Shown: one piece after another, positions 25,871 through 35,000 of the stretch
Position numbering within the stretch: position 1 is the stretch's first letter
Layout: each line of letters starts with the position of its first letter
DNA from: Marixanthomonas spongiae
GTDB lineage: Bacteria; Bacteroidota; Bacteroidia; Flavobacteriales; Flavobacteriaceae
Length of the DNA stretch: 64,000 nucleotides
Assembly (NCBI RefSeq): GCF_003095375.1
Contig: NZ_QEHR01000006.1
Location: 62,001-126,000 of the forward strand
Reading direction: 5' to 3'
Translations under genes and position numbers: made by a program
The notes under the pieces: generated by a model
Told to the model about the DNA's origin: nothing
What the model saw: only the letters and a program-made list of their open reading frames with translations
Database searches by the model: none

Positions 25871-28800
25871 ATGAGCAAATACGATTTCAATAAAATTGAA
25901 GAGAAATGGCAGAAATATTGGGCCAAAAACCAAACCTTCCAAGCTAAAAATAATAGCGATAAACCTAAATATTACGTACTGGATATGTTTCCGTATCCTT
26001 CTGGTGCCGGGCTGCACGTTGGGCATCCGCTGGGGTATATTGCCAGTGATATTTATGCGCGTTACAAACGCCATAAAGGATTTAACGTGTTGCATCCGCA
26101 AGGGTATGATAGTTTTGGGTTACCGGCAGAACAGTATGCGATTCAAACCGGGCAACATCCTAAAAAGACTACCAAAGAAAATATTGCACGGTATCGTGAG
26201 CAATTGGATAAAATTGGTTTTTCATTTGATTGGAGCCGTGAAGTTCGAACTTCAGATCCCGACTATTACAAATGGACACAGTGGATTTTTATGCAGCTTT
26301 TTGAAAGTTGGTACGATTATGAAGCGGATAAAGCGAAGCCGATTTCAAAATTAGAAGAACTATTCACTTCCGAAGGAAACACCAAAGTTAATGCAGCCTG
26401 CGATAGCAATGTGGAACCTTTTTCTGCGGAAGATTGGAACGCTTTCTCTTCTGAAAAACAACAAAAAATATTATTACAATACCGATTAACCTATCTTGCC
26501 GAAACCGAAGTAAACTGGTGTCCGCAATTAGGGACCGTGTTAGCGAACGATGAAATAGTAAACGGAGTTTCTGAACGTGGTGGCTATCCGGTGGTTCGTA
26601 AAAAAATGAAGCAATGGAGTATGCGCATCACTGCGTATGCACAGCGGTTGCTGGATGGGTTGGATGGCATCGATTGGCCACAGCCGCTTAAAGACTCACA
26701 GATCAACTGGATTGGTAGAAGTGAAGGAGCGAGCGTTACCTTTGATGTAAAAGATCACGACGAAACCATTGAGGTGTTTACCACACGACCCGACACCATC
26801 TTCGGTGTTAGCTTTATGACGTTGGCGCCAGAACACGATTTGGTTTCAAAAATAACAACCGATGCCCAAAAAGCTGATGTAGAAGCCTACATTGAAGCGA
26901 CCGCAAAACGTAGCGAACGCGAACGTATGGCCGATGTAAAAACCATTTCGGGCGTGTTTACTGGAGCGTATGCTGAGCACCCATTTAGTGGCGAATCCAT
27001 TCCTATTTGGATTGGTGATTATGTGTTGGCAGGCTACGGAACTGGTGCCGTGATGAGCGTTCCATGTGGCGACCAACGTGATTACGATTTTGCACGTCAT
27101 TTTGATATCCCAATCCCGAATATTTTTGAAGGGATTGACATCTCTGAAGGCGCTTTTGCAGATAAAGACAAAACAGTTATCACCAATAGTGATTTCTTAA
27201 ACGGATTACAATATAAAGCCGCCACCAATAAGGTAATTGAAGCACTGGAGCAAAAAGGTGCGGGAAAAGGAAAAATAAATTACCGATTGCGCGATGCGGT
27301 TTTTAGTCGTCAGCGGTATTGGGGCGAGCCATTCCCGGTGTATTACAAAAACGGATTGCCACAATTAATTGATGAAGCTCACTTACCATTAACCTTACCC
27401 GAAGTGTCCGCATATTTACCTACCGAAGACGGCGAGCCGCCTTTAGGCCGTGCCGATGTTTGGGCGTGGGACATACAGAATAATGAAGTGGTTGCCAACG
27501 ATAATGTGGATAACGAAACCGTGTTTCCGTTAGAATTAAACACCATGCCAGGTTGGGCAGGAAGTAGTTGTTATATGTTCCGATATATGGATCCAAAAAA
27601 TGACGATGCTTTGGCCAGCCAAGAAGCGATGGATTATTGGCAAAACGTTGATTTATACGTAGGCGGAAGCGAACACGCAACCGGGCACTTATTATACAGC
27701 CGTTTCTGGGTGAAGTTTTTATACGATCGCGGGGTTTTACCAGTTGAAGAACCGTTTAAAAAGCTGATTAACCAAGGGATGATTTTGGGGGAGAGTGCTT
27801 TTGTCGCTAGGTTTTCAAAAAAAGTGTCTTTTGCTGAAAAAGATAAAATTTCTGAGTCTGTTCTTAAATCTAGATCAGATGCGAAAAGTTGGTTTAATAA
27901 CATAAAAAATTCTATTGAAAAAGTAATTGAGTTTGATAACCCTATCTTGCTAAGTCAATCTTATTCTCTCGATTTCAAAAATATTGAATGGTTAAAACAT
28001 TATTTAAAGGAAGAGGACTATAAATATTTAAATAAAGAAAAATATGTTGCATATTATTCTGTAGATAATGTTCCTGCTCACGTAGATGACGTAAACATTT
28101 CGAACGAACTAGACTTAGAGTCTTTCAAAGATTTTAGACCAGAATTTAAAGAAGCTGAATATATTAAAGAAGAGGATGGAACCTTTAAAGTCTCTCGCGA
28201 AGTCGAAAAAATGTCCAAATCCAAATACAACGTAGTCAATCCCGATGATATTTGCGAAGACTATGGCGCCGATACCTTACGAATGTACGAAATGTTCTTA
28301 GGACCATTAGAGCAAGCCAAACCCTGGAACACTGCTGGAATTAGCGGGGTGCACAACTTCCTGAAAAAACTATGGAAACTGTACCATCAGGGCAATTCCC
28401 CCCTCGAGGGGGGCAAGGGGGGTGTTTTCCAAGTCACCGACGATGCTGCTTCCAAAGACAGCTTAAAAACGCTGCATAAAACCATCAAAAAAGTAGAAGA
28501 AGATATTGAAAACTTCAGTTTTAATACCTCGGTTTCTACCTTTATGATTGCGGTAAATGAATTGACAACTCAAAAATGTACTAGCCGGGAAGTATTAGAG
28601 CCATTGGCGGTGTTGATTTCACCGTATGCACCACATATTTCAGAAGAACTGTGGAGTTTGATGGGGCATACCGAAAGTATTGCTACAGCACCATTTCCGA
28701 AGTTTGAAGAAAGACACTTGGTAGAAAGCAGTAAAGAATACCCAATTTCCTTTAACGGAAAAATGCGATTTACGTTAGAGCTGCCGTTAGATATGAGCAA

Positions 28801-28915
28801 AGATGAAATAGAATCTGCCGTAATGGCACACGAGAAAACCACCCACTACCTCGACGGCCGTACACCTAAAAAGGTAATTGTGGTGCCGGGTAAAATAGTG
28901 AATATCGTGGGATAA
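25871..28915 (+). CDS. leuS: Leucine--tRNA ligase with two unusual insertions
   Basis: Class I synthetase charging tRNA-Leu, 1014 residues. It has the HIGH-equivalent HVGHP in FPYPSGAGLHVGHPLGYI (38-55), the CP1 editing domain (TTRPDTIFGVSFM onward), the zinc-less Bacteroidota insert near 155-205, KMSKSKYN (about 778), and the C-terminal domain. Two features are odd. A segment at about 640-718 (27790-28090) is longer and much more AT-rich than the corresponding stretch in relatives as I recall them. A GC palindrome at 28398-28413 adds NSPLEGGKGGVF near residue 842. Both keep the frame, and the catalytic motifs are intact. Confidence 0.96.
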   Translation: MSKYDFNKIEEKWQKYWAKNQTFQAKNNSDKPKYYVLDMFPYPSGAGLHVGHPLGYIASDIYARYKRHKGFNVLHPQGYDSFGLPAEQYAIQTGQHPKKTTKENIARYREQLDKIGFSFDWSREVRTSDPDYYKWTQWIFMQLFESWYDYEADKAKPISKLEELFTSEGNTKVNAACDSNVEPFSAEDWNAFSSEKQQKILLQYRLTYLAETEVNWCPQLGTVLANDEIVNGVSERGGYPVVRKKMKQWSMRITAYAQRLLDGLDGIDWPQPLKDSQINWIGRSEGASVTFDVKDHDETIEVFTTRPDTIFGVSFMTLAPEHDLVSKITTDAQKADVEAYIEATAKRSERERMADVKTISGVFTGAYAEHPFSGESIPIWIGDYVLAGYGTGAVMSVPCGDQRDYDFARHFDIPIPNIFEGIDISEGAFADKDKTVITNSDFLNGLQYKAATNKVIEALEQKGAGKGKINYRLRDAVFSRQRYWGEPFPVYYKNGLPQLIDEAHLPLTLPEVSAYLPTEDGEPPLGRADVWAWDIQNNEVVANDNVDNETVFPLELNTMPGWAGSSCYMFRYMDPKNDDALASQEAMDYWQNVDLYVGGSEHATGHLLYSRFWVKFLYDRGVLPVEEPFKKLINQGMILGESAFVARFSKKVSFAEKDKISESVLKSRSDAKSWFNNIKNSIEKVIEFDNPILLSQSYSLDFKNIEWLKHYLKEEDYKYLNKEKYVAYYSVDNVPAHVDDVNISNELDLESFKDFRPEFKEAEYIKEEDGTFKVSREVEKMSKSKYNVVNPDDICEDYGADTLRMYEMFLGPLEQAKPWNTAGISGVHNFLKKLWKLYHQGNSPLEGGKGGVFQVTDDAASKDSLKTLHKTIKKVEEDIENFSFNTSVSTFMIAVNELTTQKCTSREVLEPLAVLISPYAPHISEELWSLMGHTESIATAPFPKFEERHLVESSKEYPISFNGKMRFTLELPLDMSKDEIESAVMAHEKTTHYLDGRTPKKVIVVPGKIVNIVG
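28394..28425. repeat. Palindromic repeat inside leuS
   Basis: A perfect 16-base palindrome (six C, TCGA, six G; 28398-28413) followed by CAAGGGGGG. It encodes SPLEGGKGG within LeuS between LYHQGN and FQVTDD. Similar G-rich elements are scattered in Bacteroidota genomes; here one sits in frame in an essential gene. Confidence 0.75.
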
Positions 28916-29048
28916 ATTTCTGTACCTCGGCTATGCTCAGCATAAACTTTGGCGGGAATGGGTAAGAGTTGCATCACCTTTTTGTCAGAAGATATTTTTT
29001 GCACAGTATTTGCTATATTTAATTTAGAATTTAGGTTTAACAATTAAA

Positions 29049-29068
29049 AAAGATACCCGCTTTTGCGG
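29049..29068. repeat. CCCGC-type palindromic repeat at the start of the metallopeptidase gene
   Basis: GATACCCGCTTTTGCGGGTA: TACCCGC and GCGGGTA pair around TTTT. The same pattern (AAAAAGATTCCCGCTCTTGCGGA) occurs at 63582-63599 just before clpP. Both copies abut the start codon of the next gene. Confidence 0.7.
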
Positions 29069-29071
29069 GTA

Positions 29072-29776
29072 ATGAATATGATAGGATATTATATATTAGC
29101 AGGAGCCATCTTTTTGGTGAGTATGTACGTAAGCAACAAGCTGAAAAGCAAGTTTAAAAAGTATTCTAAAGTACACTTGCAAAACGGTATGAGCGGTAAG
29201 GAAATCGCCGAAAAAATGTTAGCGGATAATGGGATTACCGATGTTCAAGTAATCTCAACTCCGGGACAATTGACCGACCATTACCATCCCGGAAAAAAGA
29301 CCGTAAATTTAAGCGAACCGGTATATATGCAACGAAACGCTGCTGCCGCTGCGGTTGCGGCTCACGAATGTGGTCACGCTGTACAGCACGCTAGGGCCTA
29401 CAGTTGGTTAAAAATGCGATCGGCTATTGTGCCGGCGGTAAGTGTAGCCAGTAAATTGTCCAATTTTGTAATTATGGCGGGATTGGTATTGACTTTTGCA
29501 ACTTCCATGACGGGGTTAGGAAATACGCTTTTCTTAGTCGGAATTATTTTGTTTGCAGCAACAACGGTATTCGCTTTTATCACCTTACCGGTAGAATTTG
29601 ATGCTAGTAAACGTGCTTTAGCTTGGTTAGAAAACGAAAACATGCTTACGCCTCAAGAACACGATGGCGCCAAAGATGCATTAAAATGGGCTGCTAGAAC
29701 GTATGTAGTAGCCGCATTAGGATCGTTAGCTACGTTATTATACTTTATAAGTATGTTTTTAGGCGGAAGGGATTAA
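29072..29776 (+). CDS. Membrane zinc metallopeptidase (YugP-like)
   Basis: About 234 residues. An N-terminal membrane helix is followed by a conserved block (GMSGKEIAEKMLADNGI) and the metalloprotease motif AAHECGHAVQ (HExxH with Glu); two or three hydrophobic helices follow (about 112-134, 140-160, 205-228). It resembles YugP/DUF zinc metallopeptidases of unknown substrate. ATG 29072 or 29078 is likely; the hairpin at 29049-29068 ends only a few bases before and could affect initiation. A bidirectional terminator follows. Confidence 0.85.
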   Translation: MNMIGYYILAGAIFLVSMYVSNKLKSKFKKYSKVHLQNGMSGKEIAEKMLADNGITDVQVISTPGQLTDHYHPGKKTVNLSEPVYMQRNAAAAAVAAHECGHAVQHARAYSWLKMRSAIVPAVSVASKLSNFVIMAGLVLTFATSMTGLGNTLFLVGIILFAATTVFAFITLPVEFDASKRALAWLENENMLTPQEHDGAKDALKWAARTYVVAALGSLATLLYFISMFLGGRD

Positions 29777-29796
29777 TTTCTGAAATAATTATAACC

Positions 29797-29828
29797 AAAA
29801 AGCCCGATTCAAGCGAATCGGGCTTTTT
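29797..29828. terminator. Bidirectional terminator between the metallopeptidase and saccharopine dehydrogenase genes
   Basis: AAAAAGCCCGATTC and GAATCGGGCTTTTT form a near-perfect stem around AAGC. T runs exist on both strands, and the two convergent genes stop at 29776 and 29832. Confidence 0.9.
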
Positions 29829-29831
29829 AAT

Positions 29832-31205
29832 TTAATATCCTTGAACATTATCAGGATTATACCCTAAATATTCGGTAAAGTTTTCTTTAAAGGTAATCCC
29901 GTGGTTTTTCAATTCTTCCAAGATGGGTTCGTACACCTCTTTGCTTATTGGACGTTGTACACCTGGGGTGGTTATTTCTTTATTTAAAATCTTAATGGCG
30001 GCCATGGCCACTGGCAATCCCACGGTTTTGGCCATGGCGGTGTGGGTTTGGTCTTCGCCGGTCAATACCATATGGCTGTCAATTTGTTTCTTTTCGCCGT
30101 TTAGCTCATACCCAAACTTGTGGTACATAATGATCATGTCTTTATCTTCGGGTTTCAGTGTCCATTTTTCTTCCAATATTTTCTGAAGGGCCTGCGCCGG
30201 GGTGACATTTTTAATTCCAATTTTCTTTTTAGCATTGAAAATATCGAGTTCTTCCAGTTTGCCCCACATTAAATCGTCTTGGTCAATTTTTAAGTTATGG
30301 CGCAATTTCAGCTCTACCGAATCGGTTGGGGAATACGGCAAAAAAAGATTTACAAAATCGCGATACGACAAATTCTCAGAATCGGGTATGGTATAACTAT
30401 CATCGGTCATCCCCAATTGCACGAACATATTCCAAGCTTTACTGAAGCCAACGCGGCGAATAGTCCCTCGATATAAAGTAAGTACATCTTCCAGGCCGTA
30501 CACGCTTCGGTATTTAAGGGAGTTTCGGTTGGCAAGTCCTTCAAAACGGCCGTGGCCTTCAATGTTTAAAAATTCGGTTCTTCGGAATAAACGATGATAC
30601 GGAATGTACTTGTAAGTACCTTCTTGTATAAATTCGGCAGCGCCACCTTGACCAGCAACCACGACGTTTCTTGGGTTCCAGGTAAATTTATAGTGCCACA
30701 GGTTGTCATCGCTTTCAGGGGCTACCAAGCCGCCGGTAAACGATTCAAACAACAGCATCTTGCCGCCGTTGTCCCGAATACGGTCAATCACTTGCATCGC
30801 ACTCATATGGTCAATACCGGGATCGAGGCCTATTTCGTTCATAAAAACCAAACCTTTAGATTTCACTTTCGTGTCCAAGGTTTGCATTTCGTCACTTACA
30901 TACGAAGCCGTAACCATGTGTTTGCCAAATTCCAAGCAGTCTTTTGCCACTTCAATATGAAAACGGGCAGGCAGCATAGAAATAACGAGATCGGCAGCTT
31001 CTACCGCTTTTCTTCGTTCGGGTTGGTTAAAAATATCGAGCATAATGGCGCGGGCATTTGGGTGGTCGCCGGCCAGTTTTTGCGCATTTTGAATAGACAG
31101 GTCGCCAATGGTAAGGGAAAGCTCCTCGGCTTCGCTTTTGTCTAGTAAATATTGAATTAAACTCGTTGCAGATCGGCCAGCGCCAATAATTAAAATGTTT
31201 CGCAT
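29832..31205 (-). CDS. Saccharopine dehydrogenase-family protein
   Basis: 457 residues from ATG 31205 (MRNILIIGAGRSATSLIQYL), a Rossmann N-terminus with GxGxxA. It is followed by a mid segment (NEIGLDPGIDHMSAMQVID) and a C-terminal saccharopine dehydrogenase domain with ESFTGGLVAPESDDNLWHYKFTWNPRNVV. Family members oxidise saccharopine or act in lysine metabolism and other amino-acid reductions; the actual substrate is not certain. An upstream in-frame start (31250) adds residues unlike the family. The terminator at 29797 serves it too. Confidence 0.88.
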   Translation of the reverse strand: MRNILIIGAGRSATSLIQYLLDKSEAEELSLTIGDLSIQNAQKLAGDHPNARAIMLDIFNQPERRKAVEAADLVISMLPARFHIEVAKDCLEFGKHMVTASYVSDEMQTLDTKVKSKGLVFMNEIGLDPGIDHMSAMQVIDRIRDNGGKMLLFESFTGGLVAPESDDNLWHYKFTWNPRNVVVAGQGGAAEFIQEGTYKYIPYHRLFRRTEFLNIEGHGRFEGLANRNSLKYRSVYGLEDVLTLYRGTIRRVGFSKAWNMFVQLGMTDDSYTIPDSENLSYRDFVNLFLPYSPTDSVELKLRHNLKIDQDDLMWGKLEELDIFNAKKKIGIKNVTPAQALQKILEEKWTLKPEDKDMIIMYHKFGYELNGEKKQIDSHMVLTGEDQTHTAMAKTVGLPVAMAAIKILNKEITTPGVQRPISKEVYEPILEELKNHGITFKENFTEYLGYNPDNVQGY

Positions 31206-31220
31206 CGGTAGGTTTTTTCG

Positions 31221-31228
31221 TATTTTTG
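31221..31228 (+). promoter_or_regulatory. -7 box TATTTTTG for the DUF423 gene
   Basis: Perfect TAnnTTTG in the divergent 84-base gap, about 60 bases before ATG 31290. Confidence 0.45.
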
Positions 31229-31289
31229 TCCCGAAAAGAATCGGGTTCATTATTCAGAATGACGAATGTACTAAAATCCATTTGGACAA

Positions 31290-31682
31290 ATGCGGGAATA
31301 CAATAAAAAAATCGTGGTTACGGCATCTATTTTGGCCGCAATTACCATCGCCATTGGGGCGTTTGGTGCCCATGGGTTAAAACAATTGGTTGATGCCGAG
31401 GCCATTGCCACTTTTGAAACTGGTGTGCGCTATCAAATGTACCACTGCTTGGCACTTTTGCTTGTTGGTTTTGCAAAGCCCATTTCAGAAACCACCCAAA
31501 AATGGGTTTTTCGGTTTTTTATCTTCGGAATCATTTTCTTCTCCGGTTCCATTTACGTTTTGGCCTTAAAAGACACCCTGTCTTTTTCCGTCTCTTTTTT
31601 AGGCCCCGTAACGCCTTTGGGCGGATTGCTTTTTATAATAGGTTGGTTGCGATTGGCATACGGGTTGTTTTCGTTAAAGTAA
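31290..31682 (+). CDS. DUF423 small membrane protein
   Basis: 130 residues with four hydrophobic helices (about 7-25, 43-63, 71-89, 98-122). The sequence ASILAAITIAIGAFGAHGLKQ is the DUF423 signature, found in E. coli YgdD. No biochemical role is established. It is divergent from the saccharopine dehydrogenase-like gene and 78 bases before pckA. Confidence 0.88.
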   Translation: MREYNKKIVVTASILAAITIAIGAFGAHGLKQLVDAEAIATFETGVRYQMYHCLALLLVGFAKPISETTQKWVFRFFIFGIIFFSGSIYVLALKDTLSFSVSFLGPVTPLGGLLFIIGWLRLAYGLFSLK

Positions 31683-31726
31683 TGACAATTCCATTGTTAA
31701 ATTTCCGTTATCTGTTTCATAATTAT

Positions 31727-31734
31727 TACTTTTG
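31727..31734 (+). promoter_or_regulatory. -7 box TACTTTTG of pckA
   Basis: TAnnTTTG match 26 bases before ATG 31761. No TTG at the ideal -33 spacing. Confidence 0.45.
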
Positions 31735-31760
31735 TAGCCCACAACAATTCTAAATAAGTG

Positions 31761-33362
31761 ATGGTCGATAAACACCAAACTACGAAAACGATTTCGCTGA
31801 AAAAATACGGAATCAACAACGCAACAGTCTATTATCAACTCCCTTCGGAAGAACTCCACAACGAAACATTGCAAAAAGGTCAGGGCAAGGAAGCATCTAG
31901 CGGTGCCCTCGCAGTGAACACCGGTGAATTTACCGGCCGTTCGCCCCAAGACCGATTTATTGTGAGAGATGAAGTTACTGAAGACAGGGTGTGGTGGGGA
32001 AACATCAACATCCCTTTTGACAGTGATAAATTTGACGCTCTATACGATAGGGTAACAGCGTATCTTTCTGAAAATGAAGTGTACGTTAGGGACAGTTATG
32101 CTTGTGCCCACGAGGATTACCGGTTAAACATCCGGGTGATAAATGAATATCCTTGGTCCAATATGTTCGCGCATAATATGTTTCTACGCCCAACCGAAGA
32201 CGAACTTGAAAACTTCGACCCCGAATGGCTCATTGTAAATGCACCGGGCTTTATGGCCGATTCTGAACGCGACGGGACCCGGCAACATAACTTTGCCATT
32301 TTGAACTTTGGCAAAAAAATAGCATTGATCGGTGGTACAGGCTATACCGGCGAAATAAAAAAAGGTATTTTCTCTGCCCTCAACTTTATTTTGCCCGTGT
32401 TTAAAAACACCTTGCCCATGCATTGCTCTGCCAATGTTGGCGAAGATGGGGAGACGGCTATTTTCTTCGGTCTTTCCGGAACGGGGAAAACCACCCTTTC
32501 GGCAGATCCCGAAAGAAAATTGATCGGCGATGACGAACACGGCTGGACAGCAAACAACGAAGTGTTTAACTTTGAAGGCGGTTGCTATGCCAAGGTAATC
32601 GACCTATCGCCCAAAAAAGAACCGGATATCTTCAAAGCGATCAAACCTGGCGCCATTTTGGAAAATGTAGCTATGGACAGCGAAGGCCACGTAGATTTCA
32701 AGGATACCTCCATTACGCAAAACACGCGGGTAAGCTATCCTATTTACCATATTGACAACATACAGCAACCTTCCATAGGGCAAAACCCAAAAAACATATT
32801 CTTCCTTACGGCCGATGCTTTTGGCGTGTTGCCTCCAATTTCAAAGCTAACACCTGGACAGGCTGCATACCATTTTATTAGTGGTTATACAGCAAAAGTT
32901 GCGGGTACCGAAGCAGGTATCGATGAGCCGTTGCCAAGTTTTTCAGCTTGTTTTGGTGCACCTTTTATGCCATTGCACCCAACCAAGTATGCCGAAATGT
33001 TAAGCGCCAAGATGAAAACCTCTGGGGTTAACGTTTGGCTTGTAAATACAGGTTGGACAGGTGGCCCTTATGGAACTGGCCGACGGATGAAACTGAAATA
33101 CACCCGTGCCATGATCACGGCAGCGCTCAAAGGGCAATTGAAGGATGTGGACTACGAGATGCACCCTATCTTTGGCCTCGATATGCCCAAAGAATGCCCC
33201 AATGTGCCAAGCGAAGTGTTAAATCCACGGGAAACTTGGGAAGACAAGGAAGCGTATGATGCCAAAGCAGAAGCCTTGGCAAAATCGTTCAAGAAAAATT
33301 TTGAAAAGTTTGAATCTTATGCCAACAAAGAAATCCTTTCGGGAGCGCCCATAAAAGGGTAG
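31761..33362 (+). CDS. pckA: Phosphoenolpyruvate carboxykinase (ATP)
   Basis: Converts oxaloacetate and ATP to phosphoenolpyruvate, the committed step of gluconeogenesis (and in anaplerotic reverse in some anaerobes). About 533 residues with the P-loop GLSGTGKTTLS, the metal/substrate motif IGDDEHGW, NTGRSPQDRFIV-like TGEFTGRSPQDRF near the N-terminus, and NTGWTGGPYGTGRRM. ATG 31761 is used instead of the GTG just before it (31758). A strong bidirectional terminator follows. Confidence 0.97.
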   Translation: MVDKHQTTKTISLKKYGINNATVYYQLPSEELHNETLQKGQGKEASSGALAVNTGEFTGRSPQDRFIVRDEVTEDRVWWGNINIPFDSDKFDALYDRVTAYLSENEVYVRDSYACAHEDYRLNIRVINEYPWSNMFAHNMFLRPTEDELENFDPEWLIVNAPGFMADSERDGTRQHNFAILNFGKKIALIGGTGYTGEIKKGIFSALNFILPVFKNTLPMHCSANVGEDGETAIFFGLSGTGKTTLSADPERKLIGDDEHGWTANNEVFNFEGGCYAKVIDLSPKKEPDIFKAIKPGAILENVAMDSEGHVDFKDTSITQNTRVSYPIYHIDNIQQPSIGQNPKNIFFLTADAFGVLPPISKLTPGQAAYHFISGYTAKVAGTEAGIDEPLPSFSACFGAPFMPLHPTKYAEMLSAKMKTSGVNVWLVNTGWTGGPYGTGRRMKLKYTRAMITAALKGQLKDVDYEMHPIFGLDMPKECPNVPSEVLNPRETWEDKEAYDAKAEALAKSFKKNFEKFESYANKEILSGAPIKG

Positions 33363-33392
33363 GGCTTTTCATAACACAAAAGGTTAAACAAC

Positions 33393-33430
33393 AAAAAACG
33401 CACTGAAATTCGATTTCAGTGCGTTTTTTT
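33393..33430. terminator. Bidirectional terminator between pckA and hemD
   Basis: AACGCACTGAAAT and ATTTCAGTGCGTT pair perfectly around TCG, with A and T runs on the two sides. Convergent genes stop at 33362 and 33455. Confidence 0.9.
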
Positions 33431-33454
33431 TATTGAACCGGTATAAGCAATTGC

Positions 33455-34201
33455 TTACTTTTTGTTTACTTCTTTAATATATTTTTCCAATGCCATGGTC
33501 ATCGAAGGGGTTTCAGGGGTTGGTGCCTTTATATCTACGCGCAGGCCATTATCGGTCACTGCTTTTACCGTAGTATTTCCAAAAACGGCGATACGGGTGT
33601 CTTTTTGTTCAAAATCGGGGAAATTCTCCAAGAGGGAGACAATGCCGCTTGGGCTGAAAAACACCAAGATGTCGTAGTACACGTCCCGTAAATCAGAAAG
33701 GTCGCTTACCACTGTTCTGTAAAAAACGGCCTGTTTCCATTTTACGCCAAGCTCGTCCAGGACTTCAGGAACCATAGGTTTCAATTTGTCGGAAGAAGGA
33801 AGCAAAAAGGTTTCGTTTTTGTACTTCTTAATGAGCGGTGCAAGCTCAGGAAAGGTGCGCTTACCTACATAGATTTTCCTTTTTCGGTAAACCACATATT
33901 TTTGTAAATAGTAGGCAACGGCCTCGCTCTGGCAGAAATATTTCATGGTGTCTGGCACCTTAAAGCGCATTTCTTCAGCTATCCTAAAAAAGTGATCTAC
34001 CGCATTCCTGCTTGTTAAAATAATTGCTGTATATTGCGAGAGGTCCACCTTCTGGGCTCTTACTTCTTTGCTGGGAACTCCTTCAACGTGGATAAAAGGT
34101 CTGAAATCTATTTTTACTTTTTGTCTGTCAATAAGATCAAAATAGGGGGAGTTTTCAACCTTGGGCTCAGGCTGCGAAACCAAAATAGTTTTCACTTTCA
34201 T
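33455..34201 (-). CDS. hemD: Uroporphyrinogen-III synthase
   Basis: Closes hydroxymethylbilane to uroporphyrinogen III in haem synthesis. The 248-residue protein has the two-lobed HemD pattern: KTILVSQPEP at the start, YTAIILTSRNAVDHFF in the first lobe, and YDILVFFSPSGIVSLLENFP with IAVFGNTTVKAV in the second. HemD is poorly conserved overall, but these blocks are characteristic. It is 27 bases downstream of the DUF4271 gene, a linkage conserved in flavobacteria. No other haem gene is in the window. Confidence 0.92.
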   Translation of the reverse strand: MKVKTILVSQPEPKVENSPYFDLIDRQKVKIDFRPFIHVEGVPSKEVRAQKVDLSQYTAIILTSRNAVDHFFRIAEEMRFKVPDTMKYFCQSEAVAYYLQKYVVYRKRKIYVGKRTFPELAPLIKKYKNETFLLPSSDKLKPMVPEVLDELGVKWKQAVFYRTVVSDLSDLRDVYYDILVFFSPSGIVSLLENFPDFEQKDTRIAVFGNTTVKAVTDNGLRVDIKAPTPETPSMTMALEKYIKEVNKK

Positions 34202-34228
34202 AAATTAAGTTTTTTAATTTTTTGCTAT

Positions 34229-34882
34229 CTAAACCAACGTTTTATACAAGATAAAATAGGGCGAGATTTCAAGTGCGCAAAGATACAAAATAAAATAAAA
34301 GAAATTACCAAATATGATATTTCTGTTTGTTTTATAACTGTAAAACAGCGCAATACCGTTGAACAGTACGATTATGGCGGCAAAGATTAAAAGTATCTTG
34401 CCCGTGGGCTCCACAATGAAAAACAATAGAAGGTTGAAAACGAACACCAAAAGCGAAATCAAGTTACGGTACGTCAATTTTTGAAACAAATAGGTGTTTA
34501 TAACGGTATCCAATGAAAAAGCCGTACCGATGATTTTTTCTATGCAGAATTTCATAAAAACAAATACCAGGTATCCTGTGCAAATTTGAACAAACAAATA
34601 AGGATTGGTTTTTGTTGTTTCTGGTTGAAAAACCATAAAAAACATATAAATGAACAACGAAACCGATAACACTTGGCCCAAAAACAGCAAAATGTTGAAA
34701 GGATGTACAATTTGAGCCGCCTTTCCTTGAACTAAAAAATACTTATCGCTTATAGGCAAGGATATAAACTGCTGAAATTGCCGGGGATACAACTGCTTTG
34801 CCAGAGTGATTGCCAAAAGGCAGGCAACCAAGGTGACGGTGGCCCAGTCCATAGAATCAATATGTCTTTCAATATACTGCAA
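34229..34882 (-). CDS. DUF4271 integral membrane protein
   Basis: 217 residues with an N-terminal segment (MDWATVTLVACLLAITLAKQLYP) typical of DUF4271 and five or six hydrophobic helices over the rest. The function is unknown. It is upstream of hemD in the same transcription unit, with a TACCTTTA box at 34900-34907. A role in envelope or haem physiology would be guesswork. Confidence 0.85.
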   Translation of the reverse strand: MQYIERHIDSMDWATVTLVACLLAITLAKQLYPRQFQQFISLPISDKYFLVQGKAAQIVHPFNILLFLGQVLSVSLFIYMFFMVFQPETTKTNPYLFVQICTGYLVFVFMKFCIEKIIGTAFSLDTVINTYLFQKLTYRNLISLLVFVFNLLLFFIVEPTGKILLIFAAIIVLFNGIALFYSYKTNRNIIFGNFFYFILYLCALEISPYFILYKTLV

Positions 34883-34899
34883 CAGTTGAAGTTTGGCGT

Positions 34900-34907
34900 T
34901 AAAGGTA
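34900..34907 (-). promoter_or_regulatory. -7 box TACCTTTA for DUF4271-hemD
   Basis: TAnnTTTA on the minus strand 17 bases before the start at 34882. Confidence 0.4.
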
Positions 34908-34976
34908 CATTAAAATAGAAGCGGCAAAAAGCAATTCAATTAGAATTTCCTTCACGTTTAATTGTTTAAAAAAGGG

Positions 34977-34984
34977 TACATTTG
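34977..34984 (+). promoter_or_regulatory. -7 box TACATTTG for the glycosyltransferase-pyrC operon
   Basis: TAnnTTTG match 16 bases before ATG 35001, leaving a leader of about ten bases. Divergent from the DUF4271 promoter. Confidence 0.5.
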
Positions 34985-35000
34985 CCATTAAAAGAAGGCG

